Shown: one piece after another, positions 13,901 to 27,700 of the stretch
Numbering within the stretch: the first letter of the stretch is position 1
Layout: every line of letters begins with the position of its first letter
From: Glandiceps talaboti
Taxonomy: Eukaryota > Hemichordata > Enteropneusta > Spengelidae
NCBI RefSeq assembly: GCF_964340395.1
Contig: NC_135549.1
Location: forward strand, 30,042,832 to 30,106,831
Direction of reading: 5' to 3'
Length of the DNA: 64,000 nt
Notes under the pieces: model-generated
What the model saw: the letters and a program-made list of their open reading frames with translations, nothing else
Databases searched by the model: none
Told to the model about the DNA's origin: nothing
Made by a program: the position numbers and the translations under genes

Positions 13901-15738
13901 ACACAGAATGATATCACTGAACTGTGAAGAAAATAAGATAGATGAAATTATAGTATGAGATACAAATATTATGTAGTACCTAAAAATACAATGTCCATGT
14001 GATATGGAATCACCAATAAGGAAGTTGCTCAATAGCTTTGGAATGAAATGATACAGTAAAACTGAATAGCAAAATATACTAGTCGTCACTTTCAAATAGC
14101 AAGTACAAATGATTGTAGTAATGTTTGAATTAGCCAAGAGACTTGGCTATTTGCTTTGGTAATGTTGTTCATCAGAATGAGTTAGTATATGTCAAGGCTG
14201 ATAGTGTAGCAATGTTTCTGGGCTGTCAACTACTACATGCCTGGGTATATTATAGTATGTGGTATGAAAAGTCTTGGAACACATATGAAACTAAATGAAA
14301 ATTGAACACATAGTAAGTCTACTAAACTGTATGAACTTTCCCTTATCTACAAAATCACTCAGTACATTTACAACTGCCCATTTTTATCCATTTCTTCATA
14401 AATTTTGTATTTAAATTAATCTTTGTTATACAGAGTGTTGTATCAGTGCACATCACTGATTTTCTAATGTCGCCTGTTCTGTAACTTCCTACTTCAAAAT
14501 ACAGAACACACTGGCAAAAATTATGGCAACACTGAAAGAAAATGGTCTGTAAAAACCCAAAGGCAACATACCTGAATTGGGCACGTATATAAGTATGTAT
14601 TAAACTCACCAAAAACAAGTATCTGGACTGTGATTCTGCTTTCCTAGCTGACCTTTTCACTATTTTACCTTCCTTCAGTAACTCTCTACCTTGCACAATC
14701 ATGTCTTTCAACCCATCAACAGATGACTGAAGCTCCAACATTTTCTTGAATTTATCCTAAAAACAAAATATACATTATGTTTTAATGTCTGTTTTCTATA
14801 ATTAATCTGATACTGAAAGTGAGAACCAAAATTCATAAATGATTTATTTTATGAAACAAGTTTTTATTAACACATTCTTAGTTAATACTTTTTCTGTTTC
14901 AGTTTTATTTTATAGTACCTCAAACTTAATTTACTATTTGTTTTTAAACTAACTAGGCATACATTTATCTTACTTATGATTTACAGAGATTGACTTTCAC
15001 TGAAAGAAGTACATCCAATATGTTGTCATATAAACTTCTTAGTGCATTCATTATTAATATTCAAACTAACAAACAATACCAAGATTCAACATGTAACCTT
15101 GAACTTTCCATAACCTGTGTGTTTTCAGTGTTTGTAAACCTCTTCCAAGATTTAAAACTCATTTGTAATATACTTGTTGTCGTGTTTTACTGATTGACTT
15201 TTATTTGGTATCCTTACTATGGAAATTAGAATACTTTAATTTTTTACATTGTGTTTGGAAAACATTTGTTACACTATTTGGCCTTCAGTAAAATTCACAC
15301 ACAACTTGGTTCACATTTTTGTCACCTAATCTATACCTTTTTAGCACTGTGTGTTGATAATGATTTGTAAAGTTCAGTGCCATTTGTTTTTCAACTATTT
15401 AAACACAACACTGTTTGTCCTTGAAATTCACCACATTTTTCACTCCTACTCCATGCTGATAATCTTTCATCAGTATCTATTTTGAGTCTGCTGGATTCAT
15501 TTGATATGTCATTTGTTTCCCGCCAAAAAATACAATGGTGTATAACTTCCAACTCACCAGTTTGCCCATAGCTTCATTGGAACTCTTGGCAGCAGTTGAT
15601 ATTAAAATTAAGGCTTCTGTACAAAGTGCAGAATGAGAACAGACATTATGACGTGGTATGTCAACTTTCTTGCCTTTAATTTATGAATACATGTAATCAA
15701 TCATTTTTATCAAACAGTTAAATAATGATTATTAATCA

Positions 15739-15792
<54 letters not shown>

Positions 15793-18700
15793 TAATTATT
15801 GATTGATTAATTAATCAAGGATCAATGAGTTAATGAGATTTTTATTTATTTTGATGTCTCCATATATTGAGGACTTTTTAATTTCCTATATATCCATTAT
15901 CATTTATTTTAATGTTGTTGTTTAAATCTGTAGACCTTCAAGGTTTATAGAAATGAAAAGTTAAAGGGAGAAGTAAATATAGGAAAAACTTCCCTAGCAT
16001 TATGATTTCTAAAACATGGTTTATAAGTAAACTTACATCAGTCTCCATTGTTTTGGGGGGAAAATGCATGCTTAATTTATTTGTCATTCTGAATTGGAAA
16101 CACACAGGGCCAGAAAACAAAAATTTAAACATTATTCCCCAATATTTTTCTTCATTCAGCCAAGGAACTTACAAATGACATAAGGGGCCTTTGTCATTAC
16201 AAGTCACTAGATGATTAATGGAAAACCCTTAGGTCGTGAGTATTTTCTGGTTGAATGAAGAAAAATATTGAGAATTATAATTACACATCCTCAAGAATAA
16301 TTTATGAAAAATCGGAGAAAATAATGATTTGGAATATTTGACACACATTTTGAGCACAGTAAAACCAGTGATGAAGACATGAGTTGTAATGACATACGAT
16401 ACGATAGATATAATTTTTTTTTATTTCATTACCCGATCAAAAAGGAAACAAAAGGACATCACAAACGTACATACATACATACATAAGAAGCAAAACAATC
16501 AGATCAGATAACAGGCATCAGAAAATAGTGATGTCAATAATGTCTGACCCCTGGAAGATGTCAATAATGGATGAAGTTTAGGGTGTAAAGAAATATACAA
16601 AATGTAGCTCTACCCTTGACATTCCCCCCCCCCCCAGCCCCCACCCCCGCCCCCACCCCCACCACATATCTGAGTGCCGGCAAAATGAAAGCAAGGCATG
16701 AATTACAACCAGGGTATATCATCCATATTTTCTGTTCAAAGACAATAACTTGGCTTGAGTACAGTATAATTCATTATATTTGATATAAACTATTTACTTA
16801 CCTTCTGTGTCTTTTTTATCAGGAGAGTTTTCTGCCAGATTCTTCAGATATTCTGAAAGTATTGACAAAGGAAAATAATCACAAAATGATAGCCTTGCAT
16901 GAACTTCCTTTCACCTTGTACATGTACATGTGGAAAACTTGTGGAATATTTCGCTTACACTGCTGTTGGCCTAGGATTAAAATGAGGGTGTGAAAAACAG
17001 CTGTCTAACTAATGGTATAAAAATATGCTATAAAGATGTAATTAGTAATCCAAGTTTAATTCTCAGTATCTTTAATATATACAGTCAGTTAATTTTGTAG
17101 TTTAGATTGGCCATGTTTATTTATTTACATATTTTTTTGCTGTGTGTATTTTATGTATTTGTAAGATTGGAGGATCCAGATTTATTATATCATATATTGG
17201 ACATATCCAGATAATATTTATTGTCAATTGTCAAATGTATTTATAGGCTGAGGTTGGACTAGATTAGTTGCAATACAACTATTTCCCCCTTTCCTGTTAG
17301 CTATTGATAGACATATTTATCTTGACTAGTAAATATATTTGTAATTTGTAATTATTATATATTTTTGGAGGGAATAAAATTATTATTATTATTATTATTA
17401 AGATAGCAGTCTACCTCCTACGACAAATGCAGAGGATCCAAATAAAACACAAAGGTTAATTTATTCCCATGTGCATCTATAGCATATTGTGTATGTGTAA
17501 AGTGTGTTAGAGTAGAGAAGATATGGTGTCGACTGAGGAAACAAATGACTGTTATTTTCATGATGTACCTAGATGGTGATATTACATTTCAGGTACCAAA
17601 ACAACAGAACTACCAAAAATATTGCAGTTAATTTACCATAAATTAAATCACAGATTGATATGATTTATTCAGACATTAAGTTACTGAGTGTAGTAGTAGC
17701 AATGTTTACCTTTCATAAGTAATTCATATCTGGGTATCCTTTGTACTGGTTCCAGCAGGTGATGAGGAAGAGATAGGCTACCACAGGCTTTATCTTTCTG
17801 TGTAAAAGATACCAACATACAATCTTATCAGTTACAGATGTAGATACTATACCATGTATGTACCTGTCTGATTACTATTAATCCTCTCTCTTTGTTTGTG
17901 TATTGTAAATGCCAATGTGGGGGGGGGGGGGGGGGGTTGCACTTATGCTTATGCTTGCTATATGTTGCAATTTTGATCACATATATTACAGCCATACATA
18001 GAGCAACACAAGCAAATACATGTACCGTAAGTACATACCCGGTATGCCACACCTCACTGACACTCATTGTGTATTTGTGGATCAAATCAACTCATTGTAC
18101 ATATTCTCACATACTGAGCTGAAATGAGCTTGAGAGCCCCAGCTAACTTATTTTCCCATACATGTAAATGTTGTTCCTGACTATCACTTTGTGAGGAATC
18201 CTAAAACATGATTTTAGCCTTGTGCATGGTAGATTTTATCTTCCTCTTACCTAATGACAAAAAACACTGTAGTACATGTATGTACTTCCTGTTATTCACC
18301 AGTGAAGTTATCACATGACTATAGTAATATCCTCCACACGAGATTTCGTACACACAAGTTATAAAACTTAAACATGACTTATAAACCACTATATGAATTG
18401 CAACATAATGAAGTCCTTGTTACATACATGCACAGAACAAACAATATAAATATCAAACTTTATACACAGAACTGATCAACCAGAATGCAAGAAATTGCTG
18501 ACAGATAATTTGTAGTAAGTTACACGTGTGTGTAAGTATCAAAGGTTCCATTGAACAATACTGGTAACCTATCTATACTAGGGTCACTGTGGGGTCAAAT
18601 ACAATAACTGATAAGCCATACTATTTTTGGAAATACCCGACTGTACAATAACATTGTACCTATGGAAATTCCCTTTATCAATGCTGACTCATTTAGTTTC

Positions 18701-21700
18701 TGTAGTCCCCCCCCCCCCCCTAGTGTTTGTGTTTCGTTTAAATTTACCTAACCAAGTCAAAGCAAACACAAGTACACTAGGCTTGTAAATTTTCACTTTG
18801 ATGCTAAATTTATGTGAATTATTCTAGTGTTAAGCAAATTCAGATACTTAGAAAGACTAACAACCTAAATAAAGTTGCACTGCTCTCAGTGACAAGTTAG
18901 GGAACAGCAGGTGGTTGAAAACATTAGACTCTCTCACAGTCCTCGGAACTTCGCTTTACTAAAATCGACGCTAAATGAATTATTTTGTATGTACCGATAC
19001 CATCTACATAACGTACTCCATCGTACTCGAACAACCTTGTACTGTGCGCCCTCATCGACCACATAGAGATATATGTTCGTTGACGTGTGACTGCGACGCT
19101 CCGTGTTATCGCGAAGTCCGAGCTTCGCGATAACACGGAGCGTCGCAGTCACACGTCAACGAATGGTTATCTCTATCATGGTCGATGAGGGCGCATAGTA
19201 CAAGGATATTCGAGTACGGTTAATTAGCTGGCATCGGTACATACAAAATAATTCGTTTAGCTTTAATTTTAGTAAAGCGAAGCTCCGAGGGCTGTAAGAG
19301 AGTCTATTGAAAACATATGACTTCCTCACTAAACTCAGCTACAACATTCCGAGTCAAGTCAACACAGACAATTGGAAAAATTCAACTCTGAAAATTACCT
19401 GTATTGTTCTGACAAGTTTATTTTGAAATGATTTGACATTTGACTTCAATATTAAATGCAGATACTATATTTTGACAATTCAAACTACTTGTCCAATGAA
19501 AACATTCAACTCTGACATCTCAACTTACCTACTCATACTTGTCCAATGAAAAAATACAACGTTGACATCTTAACTTACCTGTATTGTTCTGACAAGTTCA
19601 GCAAACTCAGGTACTTTAACCATCCATGAATTCAAAAGTTCCATAGCATGGTCAAAATTTTTGACATACTCTGAGTACATCCTAAAGAATGGTGCATTGG
19701 ATTTCATGATGTCACCAATCTTTGGGTTGTTGTCCCTGTGACAGCAAATAAGAAATGAAGGAAGAAAATAATGGAATGAGTATCTTGAGGAAATTTATCA
19801 CCATTGTATATTCCAATTCCAGTCGTTTACAGGGCAGCAATTTCTACATTACTTCATGCAAAATTAAACACATTTCAATCAACATATTATGAATGACTGA
19901 AATAAAAGACAGATGCCATCCCCAGCGACGCGACACACCGCTGTATGACTACCTCGACAGACAAGGTATGGTGAGAAGTGAAAGGATTCGCGTTTCAATA
20001 TGTCATATGCAATGTTTTAAACATTCATTTATCCTAAGACTTGTAACCAATTTTAATTGACGATTATGTAGATCAATAGGGGGTTCTCACTTAGCCAGTT
20101 GAGTTGACTTTGAGTGAACTCTAGTCTCACCTAACATAAAAAAACACACCATAAATATGAACACAACAATGGGGTGATAAGAGTTGACTTATCTTTTGTG
20201 TCCTACACAAAATTCCCATTTGATTACATAAATGTATTTAGTTTCTTTAGATAAGGAGGGTTCCAGGGTTAAAGTTCAGGGTTGCTGCTAAATGATAGGA
20301 ACAAATGAAGGCTGTTCTAATATTAGGATGATTTTGGTATGTGATCTGTGTCAGGTACAAAAATTCAGTGTGAATGGAGTCCCAAATCCATCTTATTAGT
20401 TTTACTACTTTATGTCACCTCAGAGTGAAACTCACAGTTTCACAAAGTCTGAACAAAGTACAAGTGTCTAGTTTTTATCTGTAATGTTTTAATGTTTTGG
20501 TCAAAGTCTCTGTATGTATTATTTAAATTTGTTCAATAGTATTTCTTTATTTATTAGTTTTTTTACAGTATGTTTGTCAACTTTTGTATGTTTCAAAGCA
20601 GACACTTCAGTTTCTCCTTGTGAGAGTAATGAAATATATTGTATTGTATTGTAGGGTCATTTTATTAGCTGAAGGTCTTGAGTAAACAAATTGTTCTATA
20701 AATAATAGCACTTCAAAAGAATTCTATACAAATAAATCTAGTTTAACAATATTCTTACATATTCCAATCATGTACAGAGCGGCAATTCTATAATATTTCT
20801 TTATACAAAATTACTGTATGTTTTTGTTTTGCTCTTTAGTGCAGTGATTGTCATGTAATCAAGTTTGAATCCCTTGTACATTGTATACATTTTCACATCA
20901 TTCTATGTAGACAATTTATGGAAAGAACAGGGGAAGTATATTTTTCCATTAATAAGACCCCTCTCAGTCTGCCTGCATGCAATTCATTTGAAATGATCAT
21001 CTGAGCTCATCTTTTCATGATATGGTACACAGCATTACAGCACACACAAAGTGGAATTTATATGGCAAGGTTTAACATGGATTAAAGGCTTCAAGTTCAA
21101 CCACACATCATCACACAGAGATCACATTAAACAGATCACATCACATTCATGGACCAGTATGCAACTCATTCAATGTTTTGAAACTGTTATAAGTGTCAGG
21201 GGTCAAATTAAGGATGACCTTTACTCAAACAAGATTAGAAATTTATACACTAGATATATGAACAGTGACCCTTACATGTACAGTATGTTACTTATATGTG
21301 AATTACATGTAATAAATGTACTGTGCAGTGGTGTACCATTCACTTTATAGTACAGTTTACTTACCAGTCTTGCAACCTTTGCTCCATTTGTGGAAGCAGA
21401 AAATCACTGTGGAACTTGTAAATGGATTTGATGTTGGCAAACATATCCTTCACAACATCTGGACTAAACCAATTATGCATTCTGTTTTCATTATCCAGAC
21501 GAAAATGGAATACCTACAAGTACACATAATAGTTAAGTTGTACGATGACAAACATTTAGAAATGACTGCTAGAAATAAATTTTTCAATACAATTGTCAGT
21601 GTTTTTGTTAATGGTGGTTACAGTAGGTAAAAATCTACCTGAGTGTCCCAGTCATTTTACTGGGGTTCCCACCAACATTATAGTATATGGCATGGGAAAC

Positions 21701-24700
21701 TATTCCAGTTATACCAGATTCACCTCTTTGTGTTACCGAGGTTCCCAGACCTTAGCAAAAAAACACTGATTGTTTTACAAGATACCTTTATTTCCATGTT
21801 CATGTCCAGTTATCAATTTCTATTTCTTGATCAAAATTCATGCCATTTTTCTACAATTAATATAACTATATAGTTACATTATCTAGTTTAGATATTTCAA
21901 ACATACTTGGTAAATATGGCCTGAAAACTTACTTGGTCAACTAGGAAGAGTCTGTTCACGTATTTCTTCTCCGTCACAAGTAACTCATGGGCAACTTTGT
22001 GGGCTTCATCTTCAAACTCTTTTTCTTCTTCCTCAATTTCAATAGGTAACTGTATTTAAAAGTCAAATAATCATTGAAATGAAATGAACCACTATGTAAT
22101 ACCTAATGTCCTAAGCCCCATGATTTGCTGTTGGCCTTGTAATCTTAGCAATGTTGATGTAAGATTACAAGATTAGCAGGAAGTCTCTAGGATACTGTGT
22201 AATACCTGCAAAAACAAGATTAGTGTGTAATTACACCTACATGACATGGATGTTTAATGTAATACTAATAAACATATACCAAGAGGTCTAAGTGCTGTGT
22301 TCAAAGTCAATATACCATGTACATGACAAATTTAAGGCATATCTGATTCTGACTACAAATCAGGAGTTCAAGGCAACAATATGGCAACTGGAAGTCCTAC
22401 CGTAATGGACAATGACAACCTGTTGACTGGTTTGTGTCTATACCATATTAGACTATAGACATTACAGTTATCTATACTCACTGCTATAGGACAGGTATAA
22501 GGTGTAGGAGCTATCATCATCACCATCATCATCACCACTAAACTTTTACAGAGTTGAGGTGAGTACAATGTACTGTACTTCCTCAATTGTTCTCATGCCA
22601 CAAGTATGTATTGTTTCAGGTCACATGACATGGATATACCTTGTAATTGGTCACCTGACACTGGTTTGTATACAAGTGTGTAATCCAAATCTATCAAGTC
22701 TGATTAGCGCTACTTGGTTTCAGGACAACTTCTTCTGATTTCTGGTATGTCATACTGGTTATTGGACTCCAAAGTCCACAACCTGCTTGGTATGGCAGTA
22801 CGTACATGTAAGTTCTACAATGAGAGCCTGCCAAGTGTCTGTATTGACATCATATGCTATTTACATTTGTATACATGTATGTCCGTGAAATTTCTTGTAG
22901 CAAAGAGTAAATCCTCATAAGTTTCTCAACTATCGTGGTAAATGTTTATCAGCATTGGATGCCAGGAAAAAAGTGCTGGTGATTTCAGTCATGTTGAGAG
23001 ATTTCATTGAAATGTACACAATACAGGAAATACTGATAATATTACACAATACAGGAAATATGATATAATATTACACAATACAGGAAATACGATATAATAT
23101 TACAGTGTTTTCAATAGATTGTTTGGCAATAGATTTTCAATGATGGGATGGGTTTGTGCATGGCAAGCAAAGGGTGGAAGGGGGAGGGGGATTATAATAT
23201 CAGCTTTACATGTATTCCGATCCATTCAGCCATGATTTGGTGCTTCAGGTAGATTAAACTACTTCCTCCTTATAAAAATACTAAGTTGGCTTCTAAACTG
23301 TACATCATCAACTGGGTCTATTGTTAAGGATAAAAGAATGTGCCTAACTGACCAAATTGTTTGACAATTAGAGAACATGTATGTCAAATAATGCCAAACT
23401 TGGCAATATATGATCATAGCTCAAATGTCCTTTTGCAATCATTACAGGAACTTGGTTGTTCACTAAATCTTGTTATTTTAAGGAAATCACCAATGTATAA
23501 TTTCTAGTATTATTTTCCCACTGAGCTAACACAATTTGATCAGACTGTCATTTTGAGAGTATCTTGTATAAATTACTAATGATACAAATTGGGTTAAAGG
23601 TGTCAAACTTTATTCAAAATGCATTCATTCCGTGTTTATACATCAGTGAACATGTTTACCCATGTATATTACGATGTCGACACAGTGCGACAATACTTTT
23701 TGTCGGTAGTGTAGATCAGAAAAAATGACGTACAAATGTATGTGTACGTACATGTATGTACATTATACTCAACCGGACGACTTTTGAGATCATTATTTCT
23801 GGTAAAAGATATTGCAAGGTTACCTCACGTCTCTTTTTATATGGATTTCACTGAGAATCGATTGGAATTTTCTTCAACAAAGTAACAGTATGAGTTCAAG
23901 ATAACTGTCGCATTTATTTTTTAAGGTGTATACTATATGCAAGTACATTGTATTACATGTCATGGGCTACACTTTGAGGTGAATGCCCTCTGGATTGCCA
24001 AACAAACACATCATATAAGCAATACTGCAATAAACTACAATACTTACAGTTGACTGCTCTGAATGCACAAAATACAGGAAATGTTTTGAACTTACTGTGA
24101 TTGGCTGTATTTTAATATGAAGATGTGCAGTGGAATGTGACATTGCCAACTCTTCCTCAGAGTCACTAAAATCATCATCAAAGTCTTCTGGATCAGCAAT
24201 AGGCTCATCATCAGTGTCATCATCATCATCATCAAATGTTTCTACATCATTTATCTTTCTTACATCTGTAATTCTATCACTGTCCTCTGGCACAATAGTT
24301 TCATACACTGGCTGTACATTTTTCGCATTTTCAAGTTTAGGTTTACTCAATGGTGATGGGGGTCTTGGAGGAGGAGATGTAGGCCTTACTGGAGGAGGGG
24401 ATGTTGGCCTTGCTGGTGGTGGCCCTTTTGGTTTTTGTCCTTTGTTAGCACTCTGTGTTTCTGGTTTAGATATAGTTTTTCTGCTGGCTGCAATATCTGT
24501 TTCTTCATCTTCTTTTGCTGACTCACTGCTTTTCCTGTGACCCACACAATAAATAGATTTAGTGTAGATGTACACATAACTATAGTGTTAAAATGGCCAT
24601 ATGGATGAGGATTGGGTATTTATTTTGGAGTTTTAATTTATAAAACAATTTTATCATGGCTTCCTACTTAAGAAATTCATGTGAAACAACATTGACAAAG

Positions 24701-27700
24701 TATGTGTTTGTAACTCAATTCATAGCAAAAAGCCAAAAAGTGTGTAAAAGGTTTGTTATTGTACGTACAATAACAAACATTTTACACTTTTATTAATCGT
24801 TTGCAATTGATTGAGTTATAAACAAAGACATGACAAATGTTGTTTTACATTGATTTTTCAAGTAGGAAGCCATGATAAAATTACTTTTAATCATAAATTA
24901 AAAATTCACAATAAACATCCAATCCTCATCCATATGGCCATTTTAAGATCATTGGACAGATCACGTTTAGATGTTTCACCATGATACAGTTCTGTCTGTA
25001 GACCCTGGGGTATAATGGTCTGAGTGTCATGATATACATGTATCACTTACAGAAAACATTCACACTGTACAAATACCAACACACTAGATGTGGAATAAGA
25101 AAATATATAGTTTACAATATACACTAGTAGATAAACAACCACATTTATGATTAACACATACGTGTAAATTGATATATGTAGCACTTTCCACTAAAAAAAG
25201 GGGGTAAATTAATACTCAACATAATTTCAGATGCAGGTGTACTGCGCCCAGGTTCAGAAGCATTTAGTACCCATTACTTAGGATATTATGATTCTTTCAG
25301 TACAGACTCATACAAACCACTGAGGGCGCTGTACTATGACATCATCAAAGTCATAACCCAGGAATAATTCTGAAATTTGTTATTACAGTAAAACTCTCTG
25401 AGCTTGAGTTTACCTTTCACCCGAGTATTTGGAGCTACTATAACACAGGCACCCATATTTACAAGTACAAAAAATGTGTTGACCCAAAGTTTGGAAATTG
25501 TGACCTCATTGAGGGGATTTTTGTAAAAACGTGCCCAATTTCGACAGCACCTACTCAAGAGTTTAATTTTGTATCTCCAACCCCGACCCATTTAAACATT
25601 CCCCAGTGTTCCCCCACTGGCACAAATGATATTGCTATGTGCATAAGCATCACAGCATTTGTTGAAACAACAAAGTACAGTCTACAACATAACGGTGAAG
25701 AGAAAATGGTGTAAATCAATACATATACAATTACAATTACTAGTACTACTACAAATGACAAAATATATAAAATGCACATGATGTAGCTTTTAGAATTTCA
25801 TCTTTCTTTGATCAAAGCCAATGCAGTGTTTCTGATAAAGTTGAACAACTCTGAAACAGAGAATTGGAAAATTCAATGAATCTTTGGGACATACATTTTG
25901 TACATGTCTCCACTGGTAGTGGGCATTTGGAAAGTTGAGCCACTCTAAGTCTAATAGTGATTTTACTAACATAAAAGTTTTAGATCTCTGGTAATAAATA
26001 AGGGGAAATTCAATATTAAACTTTACACTTGTTTCACATACATTGTACATGTAAAATGACATGCACTTTTGTTGGGACCTGAGAGTACTGAATTTTGATA
26101 AAAGTTGTGGATTAAATTGAAGTAGATTTTACCTATTGCAGTAAACAAAACACTGTGAAAAAATGTCCTCCCCCCCCCCCTCCCCTGTCATAGTGGTAAA
26201 AATGGCTTTGATCAAACAAAAAGATGTATGATTCTAATGCATGCATCACCACAACAGTACAGTGCAGATCTGGGAATGCAGGCAAACCAAATGATACATT
26301 ATGTCACTGACAATCACATACATACATCAATTTTTTTGTACATTTAGATTGACTAAAACACATCACAGCAAGTAAATACTATTTGAACTCTGTCTGACCT
26401 TTTAAAAAATCTTGTAACCCTAAACCTAGAAGTAAAGAGGGAAGTTCATCCATTAAAGTCATGCATATTAAATTATTTTGTGTTTTTGCTATTGAAGGTT
26501 TTAGAACCCAGGGTAACATTGGGAGGAATTCGGCAAAACTTGCATGAATTTACAGACAATGTAGTTGTACTCCAATATTACTAGGGCACCCCAGTAACAC
26601 AGAAGGGAAAATCTGGTACAATTGGCATAGTTTTCAATACATATACCACGTAATTTGGGGGGGGGGGGGGGGGGGGGAAAGAGACAGTAAAATAGCTGGG
26701 GGAAATCTGGCAGATTTTTATGTCCTATGGCATTTTAGAAGTAAACCCACACTGTAAGGCTGTAAATATTCAATGATTCATTGAACATTGTTTTCTGTTA
26801 TTCCTTTGGCTACATGTATCATGCCTTTGAAATTGGAACAACATGGCGATAGGATCAAAACTTGATGAAGCAGAGCATGTTCAACATTTATGAATGTACA
26901 AAACAACAACACACTAACAATGGTATCATATTGATATTATCTCTGGTATTCCGTGTTCTCCATGAAGGGTTCCGAAAGGGTCAGCATGATGATACCAATG
27001 TTATGCACCCTGCTTTATTTTCACTGTCTTCAGCAAGTTCTCTTCATTCATATTGCTCTCTTTAACAAACTGTACTTATATTCCCCTCAGTTTACACTGC
27101 AGTAACTAATACTCATACATGTAGTAGTTTATGTACAAATGTACATCTTGTTGTTTCATTAATGTTTCCTTTGGCTTTGACCAAGAAGGCTATACCTGCC
27201 CGTATCTCCCATTCATTGCTTTGCCATCATATTTTCATACCCTCCCATAATTTTGGTCATGGTATCTCTACATTCAAGATTGGACAAAGTAGTCATTGAA
27301 TTGTTTCCTGGTAGCAGGTGAATATGCCAATGATGAGCAAAATATGACATACAATGTACTGGGTACAATGTACACACACCTCAAAAGGGAACAAGTTTTA
27401 TATCTTCATAAAATAAACATATCATTGAAAACTGTGATATAAATAATCTTTATTTACCTTTTACTTCCTTCTGTATCTTCTAGAGTGTCTGACTCAGACT
27501 TTTTTCTAAGCCTTCCAAAAATTCCTCCTTTTGGTTTCGCTTTGCCATTTTCCTTTGTTTTAGCACTAGATTTATCTGTTTTACTGTCCAATTTGTCTGG
27601 CTTTGCTGGAGGTGAAGGCTTGCCTTTCTTTCCACTGTTCTTTTGATTTACTTTCACTGATTTCATATTGTCCTTGTCATCATCATCATGATCATCTGTT

